Positions 1-6,477 of a stretch of 9,251 bases of DNA are shown piece after piece. Origin of the DNA: Gammaproteobacteria bacterium (GTDB taxonomy: Bacteria > Pseudomonadota > Gammaproteobacteria > CAISUE01); the NCBI GenBank assembly GCA_947378515.1, contig CANCKG010000014.1, forward strand, positions 1-9,251. Direction: 5' to 3'. Under the pieces are notes generated by a model. The model ran no database searches and was not told the origin of the DNA. It saw only the letters and a list, made by a program, of their open reading frames with translations. Every line of letters starts with the position of its first letter. The stretch's first letter is position 1. A program made the translations under genes and the position numbers.

Positions 1-1
1 G

Positions 2-1594
2 GGTGACAAGAAATTAGCACCACAGCAAATTTCTGCGCAAATCTTAATCAAAATGAAAAAAACCGCCGAAGACTATTTAGGTCATCCCGTTCACGAAGCG
101 GTTATCACGGTTCCAGCGTACTTCAATGATTCACAGCGTCAAGCAACCAAAGATGCCGGTCGGATTGCTGGTTTAGAAGTAAAGCGGATCATCAATGAGC
201 CGACTGCAGCCGCTCTTGCTTATGGTTTGGATAAAAAGAAAGGCGATTCAGTCATTGCTGTTTACGATTTGGGTGGTGGTACTTTCGATATTTCGATCAT
301 TGAAATTGCCGATGTCGATGGTGAACATCAATTCGAAGTATTAGCGACCAATGGCGATACATTCTTGGGTGGTGAAGATTTTGATATGCGCTTGATCGAC
401 TTTTTGGTCGATGAATTCAAAAAAGAACAAGGTTTGGATTTGCGTAATGACCCATTAGCCTTGCAACGTTTGAAAGAAGCCGCTGAAAAAGCCAAAATTG
501 AATTGTCTAATGCTCAACAAACCGATATCAACCTACCGTATGTTACGGCTGATTCGACTGGTCCTAAGCATTTAAACATCAAAATTACCCGTGCAAAATT
601 AGAATCTTTAGTGGAAGATTTGATTCAAAAGACGATCGCTCCTTGTCGGACAGCATTGAAAGATGCGGGTAAAAAAATTAGCGATATCAATGAAGTGATC
701 GTCGTCGGTGGGCAAAGCCGGATGCCGAAAGTGTTAGAGGAAGTGCAGAAATTCTTTGGCAAAGAGCCACGGCGTGATGTGAATCCCGATGAAGCGGTAG
801 CGATCGGTGCGGCGGTACAAGGTGGTGTTCTGTCCGGTGAAGTGAAAGATGTATTGTTGTTAGACGTTACGCCATTATCCTTGGGCATTGAAACCATGGG
901 CGGCGTGATGACTAAGTTGATTGAAAAAAATACCACGATTCCGACCAAAGCATCCCAAGTATTTTCGACGGCTGATGATAATCAAACCGCGGTGACGATT
1001 CATGTTTTGCAAGGTGAGCGTGAAATGGCGTCGGCCAATAAATCTTTGGGTCGCTTTGATCTCACCGATATTCCTGGCGCGCCACGTGGCGTGCCACAAG
1101 TGGAAGTCACCTTTGATATCGATGCTAATGGTATTTTGAATGTGTCGGCGAAAGATAAATCGACTGGCAAGGCGCAATCTATCGTAATTCGTGCGTCAAC
1201 TGGTTTGTCGGAGGAAGAAATTCAAAAAATGGTGATGGATGCTGAAGCGCATAAAGAAGACGATCGTAAATTCCACGAATTGGTCAGTGCCCGTAATCAA
1301 GCGGATGCTCTGGTGCATTCGGTTAGTAAGTCGTTAACGGATGCGGGTGATAAAGTGCCGGGTGATGAACGCGCTAATATTGAAGCGGCCCTCAATGATT
1401 TGAAAGACGCGATGAAAGGCAACGATAAAGAAAATATCGAAGCGCGAACCCAAGCATTGAGTAAAGCCTCTGAAAAATTAGCCGGTGCGCAAGGTCAATC
1501 TGGTCCAGAAGCAACGCCAGATATGGCTGAAGCGGCACCTAAAAAAGCTTCTGATGATATTGTCGATGCTGAGTTTGAAGAAATTAAAAAATAA
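2..1594 (+). CDS. dnaK: Chaperone protein DnaK (Hsp70), 5' end outside the window
   Basis: DnaK is the cytoplasmic ATP-dependent Hsp70 chaperone that binds exposed hydrophobic peptide segments, working with DnaJ and GrpE. The reading frame is already open at base 2, before the first in-frame ATG at 53, and the residues there match E. coli DnaK from about residue 107. Roughly 105 N-terminal residues are therefore missing. Visible parts are the rest of the ATPase domain, with the phosphate-2 motif DLGGGTFD and the adenosine-side motif VGGQSRMP, the interdomain linker [15 protein letters not shown], the beta-sandwich substrate domain, the helical lid and the conserved acidic tail DAEFEEIKK. The 530 residues seen plus the missing part give the usual length of about 638. 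dnaJ lies downstream as in most proteobacteria. The identification is secure. Confidence 0.98.
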   Translation, partial: GDKKLAPQQISAQILIKMKKTAEDYLGHPVHEAVITVPAYFNDSQRQATKDAGRIAGLEVKRIINEPTAAALAYGLDKKKGDSVIAVYDLGGGTFDISIIEIADVDGEHQFEVLATNGDTFLGGEDFDMRLIDFLVDEFKKEQGLDLRNDPLALQRLKEAAEKAKIELSNAQQTDINLPYVTADSTGPKHLNIKITRAKLESLVEDLIQKTIAPCRTALKDAGKKISDINEVIVVGGQSRMPKVLEEVQKFFGKEPRRDVNPDEAVAIGAAVQGGVLSGEVKDVLLLDVTPLSLGIETMGGVMTKLIEKNTTIPTKASQVFSTADDNQTAVTIHVLQGEREMASANKSLGRFDLTDIPGAPRGVPQVEVTFDIDANGILNVSAKDKSTGKAQSIVIRASTGLSEEEIQKMVMDAEAHKEDDRKFHELVSARNQADALVHSVSKSLTDAGDKVPGDERANIEAALNDLKDAMKGNDKENIEARTQALSKASEKLAGAQGQSGPEATPDMAEAAPKKASDDIVDAEFEEIKK

Positions 1595-1598
1595 AACT

Positions 1599-1627
1599 GG
1601 TGGGGTGAATCTCCACCCCCCATTTTT
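1599..1627 (+). terminator. Intrinsic terminator or attenuator after dnaK
   Basis: A GC-rich hairpin begins five bases after the dnaK stop codon. GGGGTG (1602-1607) pairs with CACCCC (1614-1619), and the stem is extended by GG/CC around a single bulged T. An A and five T follow (1623-1627). It probably ends or attenuates dnaK transcripts before dnaJ, so the two genes need not be made in equal amounts. Confidence 0.75.
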
Positions 1628-1631
1628 CATC

Positions 1632-1660
1632 GCCCTGATGGCTTGTTATATCATCGGGGC
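1632..1660 (+). other. Second hairpin in the dnaK-dnaJ gap
   Basis: GCCCTGATG (1632-1640) pairs with CATCGGGGC (1652-1660), nine pairs including one G-T wobble, across an 11-base loop. There is only a weak T-rich stretch after it, so it is less convincing as a terminator than the hairpin just upstream. It may reinforce that terminator or stabilise the dnaK mRNA 3' end. Confidence 0.5.
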
Positions 1661-1755
1661 CTTGTTCGTTTTACAGTAATAGAACTAATAACCTAGAAAA
1701 TGCTCTGGCTTTTATGTTCTGTACTGTGTAATGGCCAAAGCCTATAAGAATTTAG

Positions 1756-1774
1756 CCCCAGGCAATGCCTAGGG
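1756..1774 (+). other. Small hairpin just upstream of dnaJ
   Basis: CCC-c-AGGC (1756-1763) pairs with GCCT-a-GGG (1767-1774) around an AAT loop, with one C/A mismatch inside the stem. It ends about 22 bases before the dnaJ start and so lies in the dnaJ leader. It could influence ribosome access or mRNA stability, but no function can be assigned from sequence alone. I found no convincing promoter between 1661 and 1796. Confidence 0.35.
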
Positions 1775-1796
1775 AACAATGTTGGAAAAGGTTGCT

Positions 1797-2924
1797 ATGT
1801 CTAAACGTGATTATTATGAAGTACTGAGTATCAGCCGTGATACCAATCCGGAAGAATTAAAAAAAGTTTATCGCAAATTAGCGATGAAATATCATCCAGA
1901 TCGCCATCAAGGCGCTGAAAACGCAGAAATTGAAGAACAATTCAAAGAAATCAAAGAAGCTTACGAAGTCTTGAGTGATGCGAATAAACGGGCGGTGTAT
2001 GATCGTCATGGTCATGCTGGTTTAAGCAATGGTGGCGGCCACAGTGGTTTTGGAGGTAGCAGCTTTGCCGATGCCTTTGGCGATGTGTTTGGCGATATTT
2101 TTGGTGGTGGCAGAGGGCGCCAACAAGAGCAGCGGGGTGCCGATTTAGGCTATCAAATGGTCCTGACTTTAGAGGAAGCAGCTTTTGGTTGTGATAAAGA
2201 CATTCAAATTCCGAAACATGTCGAGTGTGGTAGCTGTAATGGATCAGGTGCCAAAAGTGGTTCACAACCGATTACCTGTCATACCTGTGATGGTTATGGC
2301 CAGGTTCGCATGCAGCAAGGCTTTTTTTCGGTTCAGCAAGCGTGTCCGACGTGTGCTGGTGCTGGCAAGATTATCAAAGATAAATGTAATAAGTGTCATG
2401 GCCATGGTGTTGTTAAAGAAAATAAAACCTTAGCGGTCAAAATTCCAGCGGGGGTCGATAACGGCGATCGCGTTCGGATGAATGGTGAAGGCGAAGCGGG
2501 TGCTAATAAAGCCCCGGCAGGTGATCTTTATATCCAAATGAAGATCAAAACGCATGATTTGTTTGAGCGTGATGGTGCGGATTTGCTCTGTGAAGCGCCT
2601 ATTAGTTTTAGCTTGGCGGCTTTAGGTGGGGAATTGAAAGTGGCGGCTCTTGATGGCTGGGTGAACTTAAAAGTTCCGTCAGAAACCCAAACCGGTCGCG
2701 TTTTTAGAGTGCGCGGCAAAGGAATAAAGCGTTTGCAGCAAAGTGGTCATGGTGATTTATTATGTCGTATTATCGTGGAAACACCGGTTGGGCTGTCAAA
2801 AACGCAACAAGCACTATTGCAAGAATTTGCTAAGGAAAGTGAGAGTTCAGCGCAAAAAACGCAGCCTAAGCAGTTTTCCTGGTTGAAAAAAGTGAATGCT
2901 TTTGTCGATCGGGTTATTAAATAA
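1797..2924 (+). CDS. dnaJ: Chaperone protein DnaJ (Hsp40)
   Basis: DnaJ delivers unfolded clients to DnaK and stimulates its ATPase. The 375-residue protein has the full type I layout. The J domain (about 1-70) carries the HPD motif at 33-35, followed by a Gly/Phe-rich linker (about 73-107). The zinc domain has all four CxxCxGxG repeats: CGSCNGSG at 144, CHTCDGYG at 161, CPTCAGAG at 183 and CNKCHGHG at 197. The two client-binding C-terminal domains follow. I chose ATG 1797, giving [10 protein letters not shown], because it matches the family start and has an AAGG ribosome site about eight bases upstream. The in-frame ATG at 1779 would add six atypical residues. The length matches E. coli DnaJ closely. 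greA follows after 12 bp, which suggests co-transcription. Confidence 0.98.
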   Translation: MSKRDYYEVLSISRDTNPEELKKVYRKLAMKYHPDRHQGAENAEIEEQFKEIKEAYEVLSDANKRAVYDRHGHAGLSNGGGHSGFGGSSFADAFGDVFGDIFGGGRGRQQEQRGADLGYQMVLTLEEAAFGCDKDIQIPKHVECGSCNGSGAKSGSQPITCHTCDGYGQVRMQQGFFSVQQACPTCAGAGKIIKDKCNKCHGHGVVKENKTLAVKIPAGVDNGDRVRMNGEGEAGANKAPAGDLYIQMKIKTHDLFERDGADLLCEAPISFSLAALGGELKVAALDGWVNLKVPSETQTGRVFRVRGKGIKRLQQSGHGDLLCRIIVETPVGLSKTQQALLQEFAKESESSAQKTQPKQFSWLKKVNAFVDRVIK

Positions 2925-2936
2925 AGAGGTGGCATT

Positions 2937-3413
2937 ATGCAAAAGATTCCAATGACAGTTCGTGGAGCGCAGTTGCTCAAAGAAGAATTGCTACGCTTAA
3001 AAACCATCGAGCGACCCGCTATTATTCAAGCGATCGCAGAAGCGCGTGCTCATGGTGATTTGAAAGAGAATGCCGAATACCACGCGGCCAAAGAGCAGCA
3101 GAGTTTTGCCGAAGGGCGAATTCAAGAGGTTGAAGGCAAGCTGGGTAATGCCCATGTGATTGATATCAGTACTATTGCCAATACCGGTAAAGTCATTTTT
3201 GGTGCCACTGTGACCATTGTTCATTGTGAAACCGAAGGTCAATTGCGTTATCAACTAGTAGGTGATGATGAAGCCGATGTTAAAGAAGCGAAGTTATCGA
3301 TTAATTCACCGATGGCGCGGGCCTTGATTGGTAAATCGATTGGTGATGTGGTGTTAGTGCAGACGCCAAATGGTCCGGTCGAATATGAACTTACCCAAGT
3401 CGATTACCTATGA
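2937..3413 (+). CDS. greA: Transcription elongation factor GreA
   Basis: GreA enters the secondary channel of RNA polymerase and stimulates cleavage of backtracked RNA, rescuing stalled complexes. The 158 residues are the standard length. The N-terminal coiled coil holds the family signature [16 protein letters not shown] (40-55), including the acidic tip residues Asp41 and Glu44 needed for cleavage. The C-terminal FKBP-like domain ends with [16 protein letters not shown] and a PNGPVEYEL segment typical of the family. The start is supported by a GAGG ribosome site at 2926-2929, seven bases before the ATG. In many gammaproteobacteria dapB-carA-carB lie between dnaJ and greA. Here the two genes are nearly adjacent. 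The 3' end overlaps the next gene by four bases. Confidence 0.98.
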   Translation: MQKIPMTVRGAQLLKEELLRLKTIERPAIIQAIAEARAHGDLKENAEYHAAKEQQSFAEGRIQEVEGKLGNAHVIDISTIANTGKVIFGATVTIVHCETEGQLRYQLVGDDEADVKEAKLSINSPMARALIGKSIGDVVLVQTPNGPVEYELTQVDYL

Positions 3414-4456
3414 TGAGTTTTTGGTGGACGGCATTGATCGCGCTGATCGTTACCGTGATTTTTTTATCGGGTATGAGTCCTGTAGCACGCAAAATTGGTT
3501 TGGTGGATTTGCCGGGGGGGCGCAAGACCCATCGTGGTAGCGTCCCGTTGATTGGTGGTTTGGGCATAGCATTGGGCATGACGATTGGCTTTTTATTATT
3601 GGCGATCAGTTTGAGCACCTTTCGGGCCTATTTAGCTGGCGTGGTCTTGTTACTGGTTATTGGTGTTTTAGATGATTTCAATGAAGTATCGCCGCGCTTA
3701 CGCTTAATGGCACAATTGTGCGTCGCACTATTTTTGAGTTGTTGGGCCGGTTTACAATTAGATCAGTTTGGTAACTTTTTAGGTTTCGCCGATTTTTCTC
3801 TGGGGCTATGGGCGATTCCCGTGACCGTGGTGATGGTGATTGCTTTGATCAATGCGGTGAATATGATCGATGGCATGAATGGCGTAGCGGCAGGAACCTC
3901 GTTTTTATCGTTGCTAACAATGCTGGTAATGTACACCCAGTTAGGGGCTCTTGAAAGTCATGCCATGCTGTTAGTTATTTGTGGCTCGGTAGTGGGATTT
4001 TTAAGTTTTAATTACCCAATGTGGCATTATTCGCACCGCTTAGTGTTTTTAGGCGATGCGGGTAGTACTTTGTTGGGCTTTACGCTGGCTTGGTTTGGTA
4101 TTAAATTAAATGTCATGACGCACGGTGTGGTATCGCCGGTGTTGCTGTTATGGATTTTCTTAGTGCCAATTTGTGATTTGGTGACAGTGACTGTGCGCCG
4201 GGTCTTGATTAAACGGGTGTCGCCGTTTACCGCTGATCGAGAGCATATGCATCATTTTTTTCATGCCTTAGGATTACGCCAATCGCTGGTAACGTTGGTC
4301 ATCTTGTTGTTGAGCTTATTCGGTAATGTGATCGCACTACGTTTTTATTTTCATCCGATGACAAATAATTGTATTTTTGCCTTGTTTGTCTCAGTGTTTG
4401 TCGTGTATTTTGTATTAAGTCAACTTTTCTGGCTAAAGCATCAGTCAGCCCGTTAA
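3410..4456 (+). CDS. wecA: WecA-type UDP-GlcNAc:undecaprenyl-phosphate GlcNAc-1-phosphate transferase
   Basis: This is a polytopic inner-membrane enzyme of the polyprenyl-phosphate sugar-1-phosphate transferase family (MraY/WecA/TagO). It loads the first sugar phosphate onto undecaprenyl phosphate for O-antigen or other surface glycans. Motifs are in order: the cytoplasmic loop [18 protein letters not shown] (33-50), the Asp pair in GVLDDF (85-90), NMIDGMNG (151-158), FLGDAGST (213-220), and [18 protein letters not shown] (271-288). That last histidine-rich loop is of the WecA type rather than MraY. Length is 348 residues, against 367 in E. coli WecA. The start overlaps the greA stop as ATGA. 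A second ATG follows at 3413, and no clear ribosome site is visible, which suggests translational coupling to greA. The natural sugar substrate is inferred, so another WecA/WbpL-like specificity is possible. Confidence 0.88.
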   Translation: MMSFWWTALIALIVTVIFLSGMSPVARKIGLVDLPGGRKTHRGSVPLIGGLGIALGMTIGFLLLAISLSTFRAYLAGVVLLLVIGVLDDFNEVSPRLRLMAQLCVALFLSCWAGLQLDQFGNFLGFADFSLGLWAIPVTVVMVIALINAVNMIDGMNGVAAGTSFLSLLTMLVMYTQLGALESHAMLLVICGSVVGFLSFNYPMWHYSHRLVFLGDAGSTLLGFTLAWFGIKLNVMTHGVVSPVLLLWIFLVPICDLVTVTVRRVLIKRVSPFTADREHMHHFFHALGLRQSLVTLVILLLSLFGNVIALRFYFHPMTNNCIFALFVSVFVVYFVLSQLFWLKHQSAR

Positions 4457-4475
4457 TTATAAACAAGGAATTTTT

Positions 4476-4964
4476 ATGAGTGAAGCCTCAGTAAGTGAAC
4501 CCCCAGTAAGTAGCCCCGAAATGCAATTTTCAATTCAACGTATTTATTTGAAAGATTGTTCTTTCGAAACGCCGAATAGCCCCGATGTATTCCGTATCGA
4601 TTGGCAACCACGAGTCGATTTTGAATTACAAATTTTGCACAATGAATTGCAAACAGGCGTCTATGAAGTGATTGTTGCCGGCACGGTGACTGCTAAATTA
4701 GAAGAAAAAGTGGCTTTTTTAGCCGAAGTAAAACAAGCTGGCGTGTTTACCGTTCAAAATATTCCGGCCGAACAAATTCCAGTCATTTTAAACGTGGTTG
4801 CACCGAATGTGCTATTCCCGTATTTTCGTGAAGCTGTATCGAATTTAACCGTTCGTGGTAGCTTTCCTCAATTGAGTCTGGATCCCATTAATTTTGAAGC
4901 TCTGTATGCTCAGCGCATTCAACAGCAAATGACCACCGGTGAAAGCACCACCACGATTCAATAA
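4476..4964 (+). CDS. secB: Protein-export chaperone SecB
   Basis: SecB is a cytosolic homotetrameric chaperone that keeps precursor proteins unfolded and hands them to SecA for Sec export. The 162 residues include the characteristic segments FSIQRIYLKDCSFETPNSP (about 18-36), an alternating beta-sheet core, NVVAPNVLFPYFREAVSNL (about 106-124), and GSFPQLSLDPINFEALYAQR near the end. A flexible Ser/Pro/Glu-rich N-terminus of about 15 residues and a Thr-rich tail flank the core, making it slightly longer than E. coli SecB (155). An AAGGA ribosome site (4465-4469) supports the ATG at 4476. It starts 19 bp after the wecA-like stop and is probably the last gene of that transcription unit, because a strong hairpin follows. 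Confidence 0.97.
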   Translation: MSEASVSEPPVSSPEMQFSIQRIYLKDCSFETPNSPDVFRIDWQPRVDFELQILHNELQTGVYEVIVAGTVTAKLEEKVAFLAEVKQAGVFTVQNIPAEQIPVILNVVAPNVLFPYFREAVSNLTVRGSFPQLSLDPINFEALYAQRIQQQMTTGESTTTIQ

Positions 4965-4974
4965 AGAAATAGTA

Positions 4975-4999
4975 GGGGGTGGGTCTTTGTGGCCCACCC
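4975..4999 (+). terminator. Strong hairpin after secB, probable transcript end
   Basis: GGGTGGGTC (4977-4985) pairs with GGCCCACCC (4991-4999), nine pairs with one wobble and a TTTGT loop, 12 bases after the secB stop. No T-run follows, so it is not a textbook intrinsic terminator and may instead protect the 3' end. Bases 4986-4993 could alternatively pair with 5023-5030. Confidence 0.5.
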
Positions 5000-5081
5000 G
5001 TCGGAGTTGCGAGTTAAGAGTTGCCACAAACAGTCAATGTGGTTCCAGTATAAATAATTATTTGTTTGCTATAGATAAGTC

Positions 5082-5110
5082 TTGTTACCATTCGTCATAA
5101 ATGCTATCAT
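5082..5110 (+). promoter_or_regulatory. Predicted sigma-70 promoter for rpmB-rpmG
   Basis: TTGTTA (5082-5087) and TATCAT (5105-5110) are separated by exactly 17 bases. The -10 box is preceded by TG plus one base, the extended -10 pattern. Transcription would begin near 5117, leaving a leader of about 30 bases before rpmB. This fits a strong ribosomal-protein promoter and supports separate transcription from secB. Assignment is by consensus match only. Confidence 0.65.
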
Positions 5111-5147
5111 TCGCGATCAATATTCAAGTAGCGTTTTGGAGTTTTAC

Positions 5148-5393
5148 ATGTCTAGAGTTTGTCAAGTTACCGGTAAAGGCCCAATGGTCGGTAACAATGT
5201 GTCACATGCCAATAACAGAACCAAACGACGTTTTTTGCCAAATTTGCATTATCGTAAACTTTGGGTCGAAGAATTACAGCGTTTTGTTAAATTACGGATC
5301 AGCAGTCACGGTCTTCGGATTATCGATAAAGTCGGTATCATGAAAGTGCTTGAAACTATGATCGCTCGTGGTGAAAAAATCGACGGTTTATAA
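5148..5393 (+). CDS. rpmB: 50S ribosomal protein L28
   Basis: L28 is a small basic protein of the large ribosomal subunit. The 81 residues begin [20 protein letters not shown] and contain the family segment [18 protein letters not shown], followed by a beta-rich region and the C-terminal [15 protein letters not shown]. Typical proteobacterial L28 is 77-78 residues; this one carries a few extra residues (IDGL) at the C-terminus. I chose ATG 5148 because it gives the conserved [10 protein letters not shown] start and has a GGAG ribosome site nearby. An in-frame ATG at 5082 lies within the predicted -35 box and would add 22 unrelated residues. It is paired with rpmG in the usual bacterial order. 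Confidence 0.97.
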   Translation: MSRVCQVTGKGPMVGNNVSHANNRTKRRFLPNLHYRKLWVEELQRFVKLRISSHGLRIIDKVGIMKVLETMIARGEKIDGL

Positions 5394-5414
5394 ATCATCA
5401 AGCTTAATGATTTA
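5391..5414 (+). other. A+T-rich hairpin between rpmB and rpmG
   Basis: TAAATCAT (5391-5398), which includes the rpmB stop codon, pairs perfectly with ATGATTTA (5407-5414) across an eight-base loop. It lacks the GC content and T-run of a terminator. It may be a processing or stability element, but no function can be claimed. Confidence 0.4.
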
Positions 5415-5444
5415 CTCCAAAGGATAATATAAGAGAGGCCGATT

Positions 5445-5612
5445 ATGGCAAAGAAGGGTCGTATCACCGTAGAGTTACGTTCCACCGTTAGTACGCATTG
5501 GTATACAACGACCAAGAATCCGAAAACGATGACCACAAAAATGAAGATAAAGAAGTTTGATCCAATTGCTCGTAAACATGCGCTTTACGAAGAAGGTAAA
5601 GTACGTAAATAA
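5445..5612 (+). CDS. rpmG: 50S ribosomal protein L33
   Basis: L33 is a small protein near the E site of the large ribosomal subunit. The gene encodes 55 residues, the same length as the E. coli protein. It carries the family core YTTTKNPKTMTTKMKIKKFD (20-39) and the end ARKHALYEEGKVRK. There is no cysteine at all, so this is the zinc-independent form typical of gammaproteobacteria. AGAGAGG at 5432-5438 is a good ribosome site six bases before the ATG. It lies 51 bp after rpmB, and a strong intrinsic terminator follows, so the pair likely forms a bicistronic unit. Confidence 0.96.
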   Translation: MAKKGRITVELRSTVSTHWYTTTKNPKTMTTKMKIKKFDPIARKHALYEEGKVRK

Positions 5613-5636
5613 AAGACTAACACATTTTATTTACCC

Positions 5637-5667
5637 AAAAACCCTGGCTTTTTAGTCGGGGTTTTTT
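5637..5667 (+). terminator. Intrinsic terminator of rpmB-rpmG, probably bidirectional
   Basis: AAAAACCCTGGC (5637-5648) pairs with GTCGGGGTTTTT (5655-5666), including two wobbles, around a TTTTTA loop, with T residues through 5667. The A-tract on the left gives a T-tract on the other strand. It could therefore also stop transcripts coming from the minus-strand genes to the right. Confidence 0.85.
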
Positions 5668-5690
5668 ATGGGGAATTTTTAAAATAAGGA

Positions 5691-5704
5691 TATCCATTCA
5701 GCAC
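5691..5704 (+). repeat. Left inverted repeat of the candidate element
   Basis: TATCCATTCAGCAC; it matches the reverse complement of 6085-6098 except at one position (5695, C here, T in the partner). Confidence 0.55.
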
Positions 5705-5736
5705 CTACGCGCGGAAAACCTAGCGTGTGTGCAGGT
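5703..5736 (+). other. First hairpin of the structured gap
   Basis: ACCT (5703-5706) and ACGCGCG (5707-5713) pair with CGTGTGT (5724-5730) and AGGT (5733-5736), 11 pairs with two wobbles and a bulged GC on the 3' side. It shares bases 5703-5704 with the left inverted repeat, so the two pairings partly compete. Confidence 0.5.
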
Positions 5737-5762
5737 TAAGGGGGAAAATCGCGATTTTGCTA

Positions 5763-6021
5763 CCATAAGGCTTTTTCTGCCTTATGGGCAAACCCGGCTA
5801 GCAAGAAACACTCCGGCCTTTAGGCCGGAGTGTTTTAGACTTGGAAGAGGTGTGCAAATCGAACAAGTCCGCACCTTGTGAAACCTTAGGCGTAGGCCGA
5901 GGTACGGTGCTCCTATCGCCCTGAAGGGTGGGGTTTCAAACCAGCTAAGGAATTTGGATGAACATCCATGCTCATGGCGCTTTGTGGGAAAAAGCTCACG
6001 CTTTTTCTGTTTCCACAAAGC
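5763..6021 (+). ncRNA. Candidate structured RNA, possibly HEARO/omega-RNA-like
   Basis: On the plus strand several stems follow one another: CCATAAGGC/GCCTTATGG (5763-5787); a 13-pair stem (5806-5835); two interlocked helices, GACTTG/CAAGTC (5838-5843/5864-5869) and GAGGTGTG/CGCACCTT (5847-5854/5870-5877); TGAAACC/GGTTTCA (5879-5885/5932-5938) enclosing GGCGTAGG/CCTATCGCC with one bulge; GGATG/CATCC (5956-5967); and a 17-pair bipartite hairpin (5979-6021). Unpaired segments are purine-rich in this direction (GAA, TGAA, AAA), which favours plus as the sense strand. The arrangement and short segments such as GGCTAGC, GTGTGCAA and GGTGCTCC recall HEARO RNAs, the omega guide RNAs of IscB/IsrB nucleases. 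That match is from memory and unaligned, and no iscB or tnpB gene is present. It could also be an IS200/IS605-type remnant or an unknown family. Confidence 0.5.
5806..5835. other. Perfect 13-14 pair GC-rich hairpin, bidirectional terminator shape
   Basis: AAACACTCCGGCC (5806-5818) is exactly complementary to GGCCGGAGTGTTT (5823-5835) around a TTTA loop, and a T follows. Because A-tracts and T-tracts flank the GC core on both sides, it could stop transcription in either direction. It may terminate readthrough from the minus-strand genes. Within the candidate RNA it would be an internal stem, so the two roles compete. Confidence 0.55.
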
Positions 6022-6084
6022 CCTCTTAACATCCCCCAGAGCAACAGGAGTTACAGCTCAGCTTCTACGTAAAATATAGTAAAT

Positions 6085-6098
6085 GTGCTGAATAGATA
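6085..6098 (-). repeat. Right inverted repeat of the candidate element
   Basis: Reads TATCTATTCAGCAC on the minus strand, 13 of 14 identical to 5691-5704. It ends four bases before the stop codon of the Mth938-domain gene. Confidence 0.55.
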
Positions 6099-6101
6099 CG
6101 A

Positions 6102-6467
6102 TTACACTAATAATGCCGCATACACCAAGCGTTGTTCGACGCATAAGACTTGAAATGTCCCCATGGCCGCATAGGTGGTCATGACTTCTAAAGGAAGGCA
6201 TTGGTCACGAATGAAGCATTGCAACTCAGGCGCTAAAAACTGCATGTTTGCGCCGGTTCCCAGTAGGATCACATCGGCTTTTAACGCCAGCAATGCGGCA
6301 AGATCCGTGCGATGGATATTCGTTATGCTTTGTGGTTGCCAAGCAACAAGGCTGTGAGCCGATACCAAGACACTGCTTTGGTAAACGTGCTCGTTGATCA
6401 CCAACGTTCCAGCACTATAGCTTTGAAGCTGATAGTCGCTGCTATCGGACATTAAAATAAAGTCCAT
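6102..6467 (-). CDS. Mth938/DUF498-domain protein of unknown function
   Basis: This 121-residue protein matches the Mth938-like fold family (DUF498), which includes the mitochondrial complex I assembly factor NDUFAF3. The bacterial members have no settled role. The clearest marks are VILLGTGANMQFLAPEL (66-82), matching the family's LGTGxxxxFP pattern, and a following EVMTTYAAMGTFQVL segment. In that place most homologues carry a TxxACRTYN-like motif. Here the Cys-Arg is replaced and the Asn is lost, so the protein is divergent. I prefer ATG 6467 over the adjacent GTG at 6470, because an AGGAG ribosome site lies seven bases before the ATG. That site overlaps the TAG stop of the upstream adaptor gene, so translation is probably coupled. 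The candidate mobile element abuts its 3' end. Confidence 0.78.
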   Translation of the reverse strand: MDFILMSDSSDYQLQSYSAGTLVINEHVYQSSVLVSAHSLVAWQPQSITNIHRTDLAALLALKADVILLGTGANMQFLAPELQCFIRDQCLPLEVMTTYAAMGTFQVLCVEQRLVYAALLV

Positions 6468-6477
6468 CACTTAACTC

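Larger units (their letters stand above)
5691..6098. mobile_element. Candidate 408-bp non-autonomous element with imperfect inverted ends
   Basis: The 434-bp gap between the rpmG terminator and the convergent minus-strand genes has no convincing protein gene. Bases 5691-5704 are the reverse complement of 6085-6098 at 13 of 14 positions. Between them lies a dense series of hairpins and a pseudoknot. Lack of coding, inverted ends, dense structure and a site between converging transcription units all fit a small mobile element carrying an RNA gene. I see no target-site duplication outside the inverted ends. A near-direct repeat at 5698-5709 and 6058-6069 (10 of 12 identical) could mark alternative boundaries. 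The right end stops four bases short of the adjacent gene's stop codon. Alternatively the inverted ends are simply the closing stem of a large RNA. Confidence 0.42.

Noticed and set aside
1662..1691. Possible dnaJ promoter (TTGTTC, 18 bases, TAATAA), and search for a heat-shock sigma-32 promoter
   Set aside because: Only about half the consensus bases match in each box, and no sigma-32-like CTTGAAA / CCCCAT pair was found in the dnaK-dnaJ gap.
5782..6018. 78-codon minus-strand open frame across the structured gap
   Set aside because: It lies wholly over perfect hairpins and the pseudoknot, has no recognisable domain or ribosome site, and its composition follows the palindromes. Best explained as a by-product of the RNA/DNA structure.
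5968..6072. 34-codon plus-strand open frame, considered as a remnant of an IscB start after the RNA
   Set aside because: The translation does not resemble the start of IscB or TnpB, there is no ribosome site, and it runs through the 17-pair hairpin.
5691..6098. RNase P RNA, tmRNA or SRP RNA in the structured gap
   Set aside because: I do not see the conserved segments of RNase P RNA or the tRNA-like ends and tag frame of tmRNA, and the stem arrangement does not fit SRP RNA.
5691..6098. CRISPR array
   Set aside because: No repeat occurs three or more times with regular spacers; the repeats seen are inverted pairs and one near-direct pair.
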